From positions 310,001-374,000 of the forward strand of contig CP089463.1 in assembly GCA_026636295.1 (NCBI GenBank): a DNA stretch of 64,000 nt, read 5' to 3'. Positions 17,161 through 29,300 of the stretch are shown piece by piece. The stretch is from Medakamo hakoo. Lineage: Eukaryota; Chlorophyta; Trebouxiophyceae; Coccomyxaceae. Below the pieces are notes generated by a model. That model saw only the letters and a program-made list of their open reading frames with translations. It was not told the origin of the DNA and made no database searches. A program made the translations under genes and the position numbers. The first letter of the stretch is position 1. Each line of letters begins with the position of its first letter.

Positions 17161-17541
17161 TTTCAAGGGGTGCCCGCCTGGCTTGGTGCGGGCAGGACAC
17201 GCTCGCCTTTGTGTGGGCGAAGTTTGGCGGGGAGCGAAAAGCGGGAACGCAGGCCGGCGACACGCCGCCCCGCCTGGACTCGGACGAACAAATTCGTCGG
17301 TCTGGGCCAGCGGCGCCAAAACGCCGTTCAGCAAAACACACGCGCTCCTCCCGCGGCGGCCCGCCCGCCTCGTGCACACACCACTCCGGCGGCAGGATAC
17401 ATGTCCTGCCCCGCACCGCCTCGCAGCAGCAGCTCCCTCCAGCCCCCTGCCGCGAGCGCGAGCGCGGCTGTGGGATTGGCAGGGCGCGCGACCACCTGCG
17501 CCGCGCCTCGACCGCTCGCCGCGCCGCACGCACTGGCCACC
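17161..17541. promoter_or_regulatory. Divergent upstream region of small TM protein and organellar polymerase
   Basis: 381 bp between divergent start codons. No repeat or recognisable element was seen. Both products look organellar, so shared regulation would make sense, but this is inference. Confidence 0.35.
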
Positions 17542-20500
17542 ATGCGCCGCCGGGCGGCGTCCGTCCTGCTGAGTGCACTGGGCAGTCGGTGAGTCGAGGA
17601 GCGGGGTGGGAGGGGCGGAGACCACCGGTAGCACGCCGCGGCCGGCCGTCTTTTTTTCATGCGTGCTCTCCCGCATCAACTTTTTCGATGCCTCATTTTT
17701 TTTCCCTCCACGCCCCACGCACGTCAGCCTGACCTCCCACGCCGCCGCCTCCACGTCGGCGGGCCGCGCGTTTGGGACGGGTCGCCCCACTGCGGCCGTC
17801 CGCGCGGCTGGGCCTGGAGGCGGCGGCAGCGGCACAACGCCTTCGTCCGACGCGGCCCGCGCCGCGCAGCAAGCCGCGGTCAACGCGCGGCGGGAAGCAG
17901 CGGAAGCCCGGCGCCGGGCGGAGGGGCGGGTGGTCCTTGCGCCTGGGGGTGGAGGCGCCCGTGCTGCCGCCGCCGCCGCAGCCGCGGCCGCGGCCTCCTC
18001 AGCCCACCTCTCCGCGGCGGACGCGGCCGCGCTGCGGCGGGCGCACCAGGCGGCCGCGCGCGCGGCCGAGAAACGGCGGTCTGGTCCGGCCGCGAAGCGG
18101 GACGCCATCGTCAACGACTTACTGACCAGCCAGGCCGACGCCCTGGCCGCCCGGCAAGCCGCGGCGGCCAGGGCGGCGGAAGCGGCGGCGGCGGCGCGCG
18201 CGCGCGCGGCGGCCTTGGCAGCCCGACCGTCTGCGGCGCCAGCCAGCCCGCCTCCGGGCCCCGCCCAACTCGCCGCGTCCGCGTCGGCGGTGCCCGTCGC
18301 GCCTGAGGGCACGTCGGCCGCCCTCGCCGCCAACCTGCTGGAATTGGAAGGCCGGTTCCGGGCGGGTGGTGGCGCCGGCTCCGGCGGCGGCGGCGGTGGT
18401 GAACCCTTCCGCCCCCCATCCACCTCATCATCCGATGAGGAGGGCGCTGCAGCGGCCGGGCTGACCGCCGCAGGCTTGGACGAGCCGCCAGCTCCGTCCA
18501 CGCCGCCGCCGGAGGAGGGAGCGACGCCGAAAAAGCGCAGGTCCCGCAAGGCGGACGCGGACGCGGACGCGGCGGCTGCCGCTGCCTCGCCCGCCGCCAC
18601 CTCCACCACCACCACCACCGCCGCCGCGCCTCTGTCCGGCCTGCACGCCGAGCCGGCCGGCGAGCCGCCGCCGCCGTACGTCCACGTCGTCACCACCGCG
18701 TCCGACGCCCGCCGCGTCGCGGCCCTCCTCATGTCCCCCGCCATGGACGGCCGCACGTTTGCGGCCGACACCGAGGTCGCGGCCATCGACGTCGCGCGCG
18801 AGTCGCCCTGCGGCCACGGCCGGGTCATCTGTTTTTCGCTGTACGCGGGCCCGGACGTCGACTTCCGGGACCCGGCCGCGGTGCGGGCGGGGACCGCGCC
18901 GCCCGTCCCCCAACCCCAGCTCTTCGTCGACACCCTGCTCGACGGCACGCCCGCCACGTCGGACGAGGCGGCCGCCATCCTGGCCGCCTTCGCCCCATTC
19001 TGGGCGTCGCCGGCCCGCCCCAAAGTCTGGCACAACTATTCCTTCGACCGGCACGTCCTCGAAAACGCCGGCCTCGTGCTGGGCGGCTTCGACGGCGACA
19101 CGATGCACATGGCCCGGCTGTGGGATTCCAGCCGGGCGCGGGGCAAGGGCTATTCCCTGGAGTCCCTCTCCAACGACGCCGAGCTGATGGGCGGCGCCGG
19201 CTCCAGGGGCCGCCTGCACTCGCCGGCCGGGGCGCTGGCGACCGGGACCAAGGCGCCGTCGTCGCCGGACGATTCCGTCACCCGGTCCAAGACGTCGATG
19301 AAAGACTTGTTCGGCCGGCCCAACCTGAAAAAAGACGGGACGCCAGGCAAGCTGGTCACGGTCCCGCCCGTCCAAGACCTGCAGACCGCGCCCGCCACGC
19401 GCGGGACGTGGGTGAAGTACGCGGCCCTGGACGCCCAGGCGACCTGGGACCTGCGGGCCGCGCTCGAGGCGAGGCTGAGAGCGACGGCCGTCGAGCCCGA
19501 CGCCGCCCTGGCCGCCGGCGGCATCGCCGTCGGCCGGCCCGGCTTCAGTGCCTGGGACCTGTACGAAACGTACTGGCGGCCCTTTGGTGAGCTGCTCACC
19601 GACATGGAAGCCGCGGGCGTGCGCGTGGACCGGGCGCACCTGGCCGCGGCGCAGGTGCGGGCCGAAGCCGACCGGGAGGCCGCGCGCGCGCGCTTCCGCG
19701 GGTGGGCGTCCTCCCTCGTCCCCGACGCCGCCCACATGAACGTCAATTCGGGTCCCCAGGTTCGGACGCTCCTGTTCGCCGGCACGCCGGACGGCCGCCC
19801 GGGCGGGGAAGCCCACGAACCCCTGTCCCGCAAGTTCAAGGTCCCGAACGAGGCCGGCGTCGTGGAGCCCGGCAAAAAAGCGCCGCGCAAAAACTTGGAG
19901 TTGGAACTGCACGGCCTGTGGGGTCCGGGCGTGCCGTCGCCCCTCGTCCCCGCCGTGCACACGGCCACAGGCCGGGCGGCTGTGTCCACGCCCGTCCTGC
20001 GGGCCCTGGCGGGCGCTCCCGGCGCGGCGCTGCGCGCGCTGGCCGACCGCGGCCTCGGCCTGGCCGACGACGCGCCGCCGCCGGAACCGGGCGTGCTCGC
20101 CGACACCATCTTCTTGGACGACGCGGACGGCGACTTGGAGGACGAAGACGGCGGCGGCGGGTCGCCCCCTTCCTCTCGCGGCCGGTTCATCGGCGACGAC
20201 GGCGCCGGCTCGGACGACGATGCCCTGGCGGCCGCGCACGCGGCGGCGGCGGCCAACGCGCCCAGCAACGGCGGGGCGGGCGACCCGGCCGCGCTCGCGG
20301 CCGAAGCGAAAAGCCTGGGCGTCGGCTCGCTCTACGCCGCGTTCGGCGGCGGCACCGCCGGCCTGCGCGCGTGCGCCGCCGTCGACGCCCTGTGCGAGGT
20401 CGGCGCCATCGACACGCTCCTGTCTAACTTCATCATCCCGCTGCAGGGCCCGGCCATCGCCACGCCGGAAGGCCGGGCTGACGGTGGGGGTGGTGGGGGG

Positions 20501-21556
20501 CGGGGGCGGGCCGGCGGCGCGCCGGGCGGCGGTGTGTTCTTGCCGCCGCTGCCTGGCGCCGACGGCGAGCCGCCCGCTCCCACGCCCGCCGCCGGCCTCC
20601 CGCTCGGCCGGGTCCACTGCTCCCTCAACATCAACACGGAGACGGGCCGCCTGTCCGCCCGCCGGCCCAACCTCCAAAACCAGCCGGCCCTGGAGAAGGA
20701 CCGGTACCGCGTGCGGCGGGCCTTCACGGCCGACACCGCGAAGGGGCGGACGCTGATCGTCGCCGACTACGGCCAACTGGAACTGCGCCTGTTGGCGCAC
20801 ATGGCCAACTGTCCGTCCATGCTGGCCGCCTTCGAAGCGGGCGGCGACTTCCATTCCCGGACGGCCCTGGGCATGTACGACCACATCCGGGCGGCCGTCG
20901 ACGCCGGCCAAGTCGCGCTGGAGCGGGAGGACCGCCCGCCCTCCTCGCCCTCGTCGCCCGACATCCCGCTCCTCAAGGACGTGTTCGCCTCGGAACGCCG
21001 GCGCGCCAAGGTCCTCAACTTTTCGATCGCGTACGGCAAGACCGCGCACGGCCTGGCCCGGGACTGGGGCACGACCGTCGACGAGGCGGCGGCCACGGTG
21101 GATCGCTGGTACGCGGACCGGCCGGAGGTCCAGGCCTGGCAGGAAGCGACGCGGGCGGAGGCGCGGCGGCTGGGCCGGGTGCGGACGCTGCTCGGCCGCA
21201 CGCGCGTGCTCCCCGACGCGGTCATCGGCCGCAACGGGCGGCCGCGCGCGGGCGCGCGCGCGTACCAGCACGCGCTGCGGGCGGCCATCAACTCGCCCAT
21301 CCAGGGGTCGGCGGCGGACGTGGCGACGGCCGCCATGCTGGCCATCGCGCGCTGCCCCCGCCTGGCGGCCCTGGGCTGGACGCTCCTGCTCCAGGTCCAC
21401 GACGAAGTCATTTTGGAGGGCCCCGCGGCCTGTGTGGAGGAGGCGCAGGCGCTGGTGGTCCACCACATGGAGCACCCGTTCGAGGGGACGAACCCGCTGC
21501 GGGTGGCGCTGGCTGTGGACGCGAAACACGCGGACAACTGGTACGATGCCAAGTGA
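17542..21556 (+). CDS. POP: Plant/protist organellar DNA polymerase (family A with 3'-5' exonuclease)
   Basis: Exon 1 is 17542-17588 (ATG in 'CACCATGCGC') and exon 2 is 17728-21556; the junction is in phase and gives 1291 aa. The N-terminus ('MRRRAASVLLSALGS') is a basic, Ser-rich targeting peptide. The exonuclease domain has ExoI 'FAADTEVAAIDV' (~359), ExoII 'WHNYSFDRHVLENAG' (~449) and ExoIII 'YAALDAQATWDL' (~579). The polymerase has motif A 'VADYGQLELRLLAHM' (~1026), motif B 'RRAKVLNFSIAYGKT' (~1106) and motif C 'LQVHDEVI' (~1236). POPs replicate and repair mitochondrial and plastid DNA in plants, red algae and many protists. An acidic insert near residues 840-900 is lineage-specific low complexity. 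All catalytic carboxylates are present. Confidence 0.95.
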
Positions 21557-21716
21557 GGGCGGTGTGCATGAAAGAAGCGGGGCGGTGCGTGCGTGCTTTT
21601 TTTAGGCGGGGGAAAACAGTGGAGTGGAGCGGGGGGGGGGGGGGTCGGGACGGGATGGAGCAGAGGAGGGAGAGTCAAAAAAAAGCGTCACGGCGTCTTT
21701 CTCTGTTTCAGCGCTT

Positions 21717-23598
21717 TCATTTCGCCGCCAGCGGGCCCCATCCGCGCCGGACCCAGGGCGCCGTCGCCTCAAACGCGTGCGCCACCCGGACCGCGTCCGC
21801 CTCACCCCACGCGCCGGCGAAGATTTGGAGGCCGACGGGGAGGGGCGGCGTCGCGCCATCTCCCTCGTCAAAGCCGGCGGGGACGGAGACGCCCGGCAAG
21901 CCCGCCAGGTTCAGCGGCACCGTCATGACGTCGCCCAGGTACATGGCCAGCGGGTCCGCAGCGGCGGCGCCGGCCGGGTACGCCGTCGTCGGCGCGGCGG
22001 GCGCGAGCAGCACGTCGAACGACCCGCGCGGACCGCCGCCGCCGCCCAACGGCACGCCCGACCGCAGCGCCCCACCCATCTCCCGCTGGATGAGGGTGCG
22101 GACGCGCTGTGCCCGGGCGTAGTACGCGTCCACGTAGCCGGCGGACAGGACGTACGTGCCCATCAAGATGCGGCGCTTGACCTCGTCGGGGAAGCCCGCC
22201 GCGCGCGCGGCCGCCATGGCGGCCCGCACGTCTGCCGCGTCACACAGGTCCCCCGCCCCGGGCGGGCGCGGCAGGCGCAGGCCGTCGTACCGCGCCAGGT
22301 TGGAGGACGCCTCCGCACTCGCGATGACGTAGTACGCGGGCAGGGCGGCCGTGAAGGACGGCAGCGACACGTCCTCCACGTCCGCGCCCAGGACGCACAG
22401 GTGGTCGACGGCCGCGCGGAAGGCGGCCGCGACGCCGGGGGCCAGGCCGGGGCCGGAGACGGTCTGAGAAATGACGCCGGCACGGACGCCGGCCAGCGGC
22501 TTGGACGCGTCGCCCAGCGCCAGGCCGCCGGGCGGGACGAGGGGGGTGGAGGCAGCCGGCGGACCGCCGCTCCCCGTCGCGTCGCGGCCGTCCCGGCCCG
22601 TGATGGCGTCCAGCACCGCCGCCGCGTCTTCCACGGTGGCCGCCAGCGGCCCGATGCAGTCCAGCGACGAGCCGTACGCGATCAGGCCGTGCCGGGAGAC
22701 GCGGCCGTACGTCGGTTTGATGCCGACGATCCCACAAAACGCGGCGGGCTGGCGGATGGACCCGCCCGTGTCGGAGCCCAGGCTGGCGGGCACTTGGCGC
22801 GCCGCCACAGCGGCGGCGGACCCTCCCGACGAGCCGCCCGGCACGCGGCCGGCGCACCAGGGGTTGGACGTCGGCCCCGCCGCAGAGGCTTCGGACGTCG
22901 ACCCCATGGCAAACGCGTCGCAGTTCGTCTTGCCCACGACGATCGCGCCCGCGGCCCTCAGCCGGGCGACGGCGCCCGCGTCGTAGGCTGGCACGTGGTC
23001 GGCCAGCATGGCTGCCGCGGCCGTCGTGCGCAGGCCGGCCGTGCAGATAGTGTCCTGGGAAGGGAGGGCAGGAGAGGGGGAGGCCGTCCGTGAGGGTGTG
23101 CGTGTGTGTGTGTGGGGGGGGGGGGGGGGGGGAGGGGGGGCGACGGCTAGGTTTCGCGCTCGCCCATTTCCTTCCCGTCCGGCGCGCCTCTCCTCCTTCC
23201 TGTCTTACCTTGACCCCAATCGGCACGCCGGCCAGGGCGCCCACAGCCTCCCCCGCCGCGATGCGGGCGTCCAGGGCTGCCGCGGCGGCCCGCGCCCCCG
23301 CCGCGTCGACCGTGATGAACGCCCGCACGTCGCCCTCCACCGCCTCCAGCCGGCCCAGCCACTCCTCCGTGACTTCCAGGGCGGACCTCTCACGTGTCTG
23401 GACCTGGCGCGCGATGTCGCGCAGGGTAGGTGTGATGGGCGAGGTGGACGTGGAGGGTGGGGCGGGCGAGGCCGACGCCGCAGCTGCCGTCGTCGTCGTC
23501 GACGACGCATTCCTCGGCGGCGGCGCCGGCCGGCTCGCCGGGGTCGCCCGGCCGCCGACGTGGCGACCCGCGCCAGCGACCCGCAGGGCGCCGCGCAT
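21717..23598 (-). CDS. GATA: Organellar glutamyl-tRNA(Gln) amidotransferase subunit A
   Basis: Exons 23598-23209 and 23054-21717 (donor GTAAGA, acceptor CCCAG) give 575 aa in phase. The N-terminal ~50 residues are a Ser/Thr/Ala/Arg targeting peptide. The amidase-signature Ser-cisSer-Lys triad is visible: K130 in 'GVPIGVK', the last codon of exon 1; the 'PGGSSGGSAA' loop at ~202-211; and nucleophile Ser229 in 'GSDTGGSIRQPA'. 'KTNCDAFAMGSTSE' marks GatA within the amidases. It releases ammonia from glutamine to turn Glu-tRNA(Gln) into Gln-tRNA(Gln), with GatB and GatC, in plastid and mitochondrion. The intron carries a (GT)n plus a long G run on the plus strand, i.e. C-rich on the coding strand. 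Confidence 0.95.
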
Positions 23599-23727
23599 GC
23601 GTATGAAGAGTGACGTTGGTCTGTCGCAAAAAAAGGAGCACTACTAGCGGGACGTTTTTGCAGTTCTGGCCGACTCGCTCCACTCTCAACCCCGACCCAC
23701 CGCCTTTTCCCTCTCATCAAAAACGCT

Positions 23728-25633
23728 CTAGAGCTTCGGCGCGGGCGTGCCCGTCCCTTCCTGCCCCTCTGGTGCCGCCGGCCGCAGCGGCGTGCTCGCC
23801 GTCGACCGAGGTGGGAAGCTGAAGTACGTCCGCGCCGTGGGCGGGCCCAAGTCCGCGGCGCCCATCGCGACCGCCCGGCCGTGCGCGGCCGCCGCAACAG
23901 CGGCCGCACCCAGCGCCGCGCCGCCGTCCACGACGCGCACGCACACGCGCGCCGCCAGCTCAGTGCCCAGGACGTCGTCTAAGCCCGCACGCAGCTCTTC
24001 GGCAAAGCGCCCGCCGCGGCGCAGCATGGCCCCGTCCGCCGCGATGACAAAGCGCTTGCCAACTGGCGGGGCCGGACCGGCCAAAGGCGAGTCACCTCCG
24101 CCGTCAAAGGACGCGCCGCCCGGGCCGTACCCTCCGAAGACGCCCAAGGCCGCGGCACCGCTGGCCCCGATGTCGACGGCGTCCAAGTCCAGGGTGGCGG
24201 ACACGTCGGGCCGGTACTCGGCCTCGGACGCCAGGTGGGCGATGATGCCGGCCAGGCCGGCCGCGGTCAGCCGGGCCGACCGCCGCAGCAGCGCGGCGCA
24301 CGCGTCGCGGACCTCCGGCCGGGCGGACGGCGGGATGGTGCCCGGGTGCACGCCCAGGGCTTCGCCCAGCTCTTCGCCCACGTGGCGCAAGTCCGCCGAA
24401 CAGTCGGCGGCGATACGGCAGACGCGGTGGAAGTCGAGGGCGCCCGGGGTGGCGAGGCCGGCCGCGGCGCGCGCGGCCGACGCCGGGTCGGCCGGGCCGG
24501 AGGGCGACGGCCCCACCCCTGCCGCGCCCGGCTCGAACCAGGCGCCCGCGGCAGCCAAGCGAGCCAGCAGTCGCCGCGCGGCTTCGCCCAGGTACATGGG
24601 GCCGGTGAGGCGTTCGAAGGGCCCGCCCCCGGCCGCGCCGTCTGACGACGCCCAGTCGAGCGTTGAGGTCGCGCCGCCTTCCCGCCCGTCGTCCGTCGGC
24701 GGCACGTCGTCGGGGAGGACGGGCAGCAGCGCGTCCGCAAAGCCGCGCCACTCCACGTTGACGACCAGGTCGGACGTGCGCGGCAGGCCGGGCGTGAGCG
24801 GGGCGGGCGGGGCGGGGGGAGGGAGTGGGGCCAGGCCGGCGGGCGCCTCGCCGCCGGCCGCCACCAACCCGGCCCGGGACACGGCGACGCCGCCGCCGCC
24901 ACCCCCGCTCCCACCGCAACCCGGGCGAGCATAGTATTTCTCGATGTGCGACAGCAGTTCCACGTAGGCGGCGTTGGTGCCGGCGTTCAGCACCAGGGAC
25001 ACGACCGCGTCGTCGCCGTCGCGGTACCGGGCCGCGGCCAGGGCGCCGACGGTGTCGTTGACGAGCGCCTGGACGGAGATGGGGCAGCCCGCGCGCGCGG
25101 CGCCGTCGGACAGCAGGGCGGAGACGTCCCGCCCCACGGCGCCCGGGCACGCCCAGCCCTTGGTCCAGGCGAGGAGCGTGCCGCTGCCCAGGTCCGCGGC
25201 CTGTGCCACGGGGAAGGAGAAGCAAAAGCCGACGACGGGCGGGCCGCGCGCGGCGACGTCCCACCCACACCGCCGCACGAACGCGGCCAGGCGGGCGCCC
25301 AGCTCCCCAAACAGGACGTCGGCCGGCGCGGTCTTGAGGGACGGGTCGAGCCGCACCTCCTCCACCTCCAGGCCGTCGGTGCCGCCGCGGTGGCCGGGCG
25401 ACAGGACGGCGTGCAGCAGGCGCAGGCTGCCCGCCCCGCCCAACTCCAGCGCGAAGACGTCGCCCGCCTCGTGGCCGTCGGGCAGGAGGTCCAGCTTGGT
25501 CGGGATCATGCCCAGGGACGAGTGCGGGGAGCACGGCCCGCCCTCGGCCGCCAGGCCCGCCGCCATTTCGTCGGCCATGGCGTCGGCGATGGACCGCAGG
25601 TCGGCCGGCGGGAGGGCGATGTGGCGGAGGGCC

Positions 25634-25665
<32 letters not shown>

Positions 25666-26261
25666 GGGGGTGGGTGGGTGGGTGGGGGTGGGGGGGGGGG
25701 GGGGTGGGGGGGGTGAGGGGTGGGGGGGGCGCCGGCGTGCGTGCGCGAGAGGAGAGGGAGGGGGTGAGGGGCAGGGCCGAGCCGCGCGTGGTGCGGTGGT
25801 GGGTTGTTGGGCGCGGGGCAGGCCGCCCGAGCCCCCGGTGGCGGAACAGATGCATGCGGCCCAAACCCACGCCCTTGCCGCGTCCAATTCCCGCCCAACC
25901 GCACCTCGTTCAGCAGCTCACGGCTGCTGCTGGCTTCAGGCGACGGCCGCAGCAGGCCGCCGCACCGCTGGGAGGCGGTGCGGGGCGGGCCATCAGGCGG
26001 CGCCAGCATGGGCGACGACGGCGACGGCGTGGGCCGAGCCGACCGGCGCTGCAAGGACGCGCCGACCAGGGATGTGAGCAGGTGGTGGCTCTTGCCGCCT
26101 CCTGGCGCGCTGGCAGCACCGGGCGCATTGGGCCCGCCGGCCGCGGCGGGCGAGGGCGGACGGAATGATGGCGGCGGAGGCGCGGAGGAGCGCGCCGGCA
26201 AACCGGGCCCGCCGCCGCCGCCGCCACCGGGCGGGCCGCGCATGGGTGGCCGGGCGGACAT
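23728..26261 (-). CDS. Hexokinase-family protein with altered nucleotide-binding loops, two exons
   Basis: Exons 26261-25905 and 25632-23728 are phase 0 and give 753 aa; an internal Met near residue 84 is a possible start. The hexokinase fold is clear: 'FCFSFPVAQAADLGSGTLLA' then 'WTKGW', 'ALVNDTVGALAAARY' with the catalytic Asp, 'NAAYVE', 'VNVEWRGF', 'GPMYLGEAARRLL', and a C-terminal half ending 'RVCVRVVDGGAALGAA'. Unusual points: the phosphate-1 loop is 'LELGGAGSLRLL' where active enzymes have D-L-G-G-T-N-F-R; 'NAGTNA' replaces G-T-G-T-N-A; and 'EWRGF' replaces E-W-G-x-F. Low-complexity inserts separate the lobes. It could be a hexokinase-like sensor or an enzyme with weak activity. The intron ends in a long CA repeat on the coding strand. 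Confidence 0.85.
25633..25730. repeat. Simple TG / GGGT / G-run repeat in the hexokinase intron
   Basis: Plus strand: (TG)n from 25633, then GGGT-type repeats and runs of G to about 25730. On the coding (minus) strand this is C-rich, then CA-rich, ending directly at the acceptor CAG. It acts as a very long polypyrimidine/CA tract; the plus strand has G-quadruplex potential. Confidence 0.85.
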
Positions 26262-26392
26262 TGCAGCTGCACGCCGGGCGTCCCACGGGCCCGGGTTTGG
26301 TGTGCGTGTGTGCAGAAAAGGCTCCCGCTAGGCGGGCGCCCGTGGGATTTGATGAAGTGCTGGTGGACCTCCAACACACTCCCTTTAGATTC

Positions 26393-29300
26393 TCACTCCA
26401 CCCTCCGCGCCGGGCTGGAAGTGACGGACGCCAGGCCGCCACCGCCGCCTTCCTCCCGCCCCTCCCCACCATCCCCTCCCAAGAAACAGATCGCCGAGCC
26501 GCTCATGAAGGACGCGTCGCTCCGCGCCGAGAAAAAGCCCTCATCGTCCGACGCGGCGTCGCCCATCTGGGAGCCGTCGTCGTCTCCGTCGGACGCCTCG
26601 TCCCGGGCCCCCGCTTGTTCAGCGGCCGCCAGGGCAGCCGCAGCGGCGGCGTAGGGCGAGCGCGCGCGTACAGGCAAGCCCAGCGGGCCGAGCTGAGGCT
26701 GTTGTGGCGAAGGCGCGGAGCCACCGCCCGCGCCCCACGCCGCCAGCCCGACCGTGGGCGGCGGCGGCGCCGGCGCGGCGGCCGACCCCCAGCCCAAGCC
26801 GCCACCGCCGCCGCCGCCTCCCAGGGCGGGGAAGGCGAAGGAGGCGCGGCCGGCGGCGTCACCCCCGCCAGAGAGCGGCGGCCACGCAGCCGCGGACGCG
26901 GCGGGTGGTGGGGCGCCTGGCGTCCCGCCGTCCTCTGACGAGAACAGGCCGTCCGGCAGGTGGTGGGCGGCGGCAGCGCTGTCGCCGCCAGAGGACGGAC
27001 GAGCAACCACGACAGCCGCCGGGGCGGCGACGGCGGCGGCCGGCACGCGCGGCGCTGCCTCGCAGCCGTCGTCGTCGTCGTCGGAGGGCGGGATCTCCGA
27101 GCTCCCACTCGAGTCGTCGCCGCCGCCCTCCTCCTCCAGCGCGGCCAGGGCCGCAAACGCGTTTGCGGGTGGGGCTGGGATTGGGCCGCCGGCGCCGTCC
27201 TCGTCCTCCTCCTCTTCCTCGCCGCCGCCGTCGCTGGGCGTGGGGGAACCGCCAAGGCCCAGCATGCCGACCAGGCCCGCGACGGCCGCGGGCGTGTCGC
27301 CGCCACCGCCTTCTTCGTCGGACGCGCCGCCCCCGCCCATCGCCTCGTCCAGGCGGCGGCGGGCCAAGGCCGCGACGGCGGCGGCGGCAAAGGCGGCGGC
27401 ACCGGGTCCACCAGAAGCAGCAGCAGCAGCAGCAGCTGTGGCAGACGACGGCGTGCTGGGCGCGCCCTCCTCCAGCAGGGCGACGGTGGGCGCGACGCGG
27501 CCGGCGGCGCCGCTCAGGTCTGCGCGCCACCGCTCGGCCGCGGCCGCGGCCTCGGCTGTGAGGGGCGGCAAAGCCGCCGGCGGCGCGGCGAGGTGGCCGC
27601 CCGCACGCTCGGCCTCCACCTCAGCCAGGGAGGGCAGCGGGCGCGGGCCGTCGGCGGCGGCGGACCCGCTGGAGACGGGGCGGGACGTGGAAACCGCGGC
27701 CGCAGTGGCCGGGCGGGGCGCGCGCGCCGCCGCCGTGCCTGTTGTGCCCGTCGTGGCCGGCGAGGCCGGGGCGGCCGCAGCTTCCTTGCGCGCCAGGGCC
27801 GCCGCCACAAAAGCGGCATCCCTGGCCGCCACCGCCCGGGCTTTCTTGCCCTTCTTGCCCTTGCCGCCGCCTGTCGACTGAGGCGCGGGCGTCGCCGACG
27901 GGCCGCGCGCGGCGCTGGCGGACGGCGCGGGCGTCGCGCCTCCCCCTTCCTCCTCGTCGTCGTCCACCCACCGGTCGACTTTCTTGTTCTTCTTCTTGCC
28001 TTTCTTGCTTCCACGTGGCGGTGGGGAGGGACCGGACTGAGGCGGGGGCGCCTGGGAGCCGCGGCCGCGGGCGGCGGGCGAAGGCGAGGAAGAGGCGCGG
28101 GGTGCAGAGGCCGCACCCCGCCCGCGCGGCGGCGACGGCGACGGCTGCTCTTCTTCGGCCTCAGCCGCCTCTTCGACCTCGCCCGCCTCAGCCTGCGGCG
28201 AGCTGGCCGGCCCGGCGTGAACAGCCGCGTCCAGCGCGTCCGCCGCGCCGTCCCTCGTCGGCGGGCGGTCGGCCCACGAGTCGATCGGGCCGGCCGGCTT
28301 TTCAGGCGAGGGACCGGCCGACTGTTCTCCCGTCAGCGCGCCCAACGCACCCTCCACGCTGCGGCGCAGGGCGCCCGACAGGCGCTCCAGGGAGGCCATG
28401 AGGGCTGGGGAGGCACGGCGTGGGGCGGCGGGCGCTGGAGACGCGCCACCAGGCGCGACGGCCGGCGGCGCAGCCGCGGCGTGGTCGGGCGAGGCAGGCG
28501 GCGCGCCCGACAGGCTGGGCCGAGGGGGCAGGCCCGCGCCGCGTGGGGTGGGCAAAGTCGCGGCCGACGCGCGGGCGGGCGAGCCCGCCAGCGACGACCG
28601 CCGGCTGCGGCGAGGGGCGCCGCCGTCGCACGACGCGCGGACGGCCGCCGCGCCGTCGCCCGCCGCGCCCTCGCCCACCAGGCCCGCCATGCCGGCCACC
28701 AGCGCCTCCTCTTCCTCCGCGGCGGCGGCAACGGCCTCGACTTCCGCATCGGACAGCGTCGTCAGGCTGGTGGTCGGCGACACGCGGTCGAGCGCGCCGC
28801 CTCCGGTCTCAACTGCTTCTTCGGCTGAGGGGGCCACACCCCGCCGCCCAGGCGAAGAGGAGGTGGCGGACGCCCGGCCGCGGCCGGGCAGCGCGACGGC
28901 TTTGTCCGCGGACGCCCGGCCCCACAGCAGGCCGTCGCCCGCCGCGGCCAGCGGGCCGGCAGCGGTGGGCGCGGAGTGCCCGCCCCACAACGCTGCCGCC
29001 GCCATCGGGCCACCGCCGCCTTCTTGAGCAGCGCCACCGCCACCGCCACCGTCCGCGGCCGCCGCCGCGGCCGCCGCCGCCACGGACGCCGCCAGCCAGG
29101 CCGACGGCACGGACTGATCGCCGCTGACTCCACCACTCCCGCCCACGACCGACGGCCGGCGGCGTGGTGAGGGGGAGGCGGCGAGCGCGCCGGCCAAGCC
29201 CGCGACCAAGCGCGCACCGTCGCCAGAGGCAGACGCTCTCACGGCCGCGGCAGCCACGGGCGCGGCCGTGACGGAGCCGGGGGGAAGGGCCGTCGCTGTC

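Noticed and set aside
18428-21529. 1033-residue open frame antisense to the organellar polymerase
   Set aside because: Mirror artefact of GC-rich codons; the sense strand carries every polymerase and exonuclease motif.
25640-25900. Coding sequence in the Pro/Thr/His-rich frame linking hexokinase exons
   Set aside because: It is translation of CA and C simple repeats; good donor and acceptor sites bound it as an intron with matching phase.
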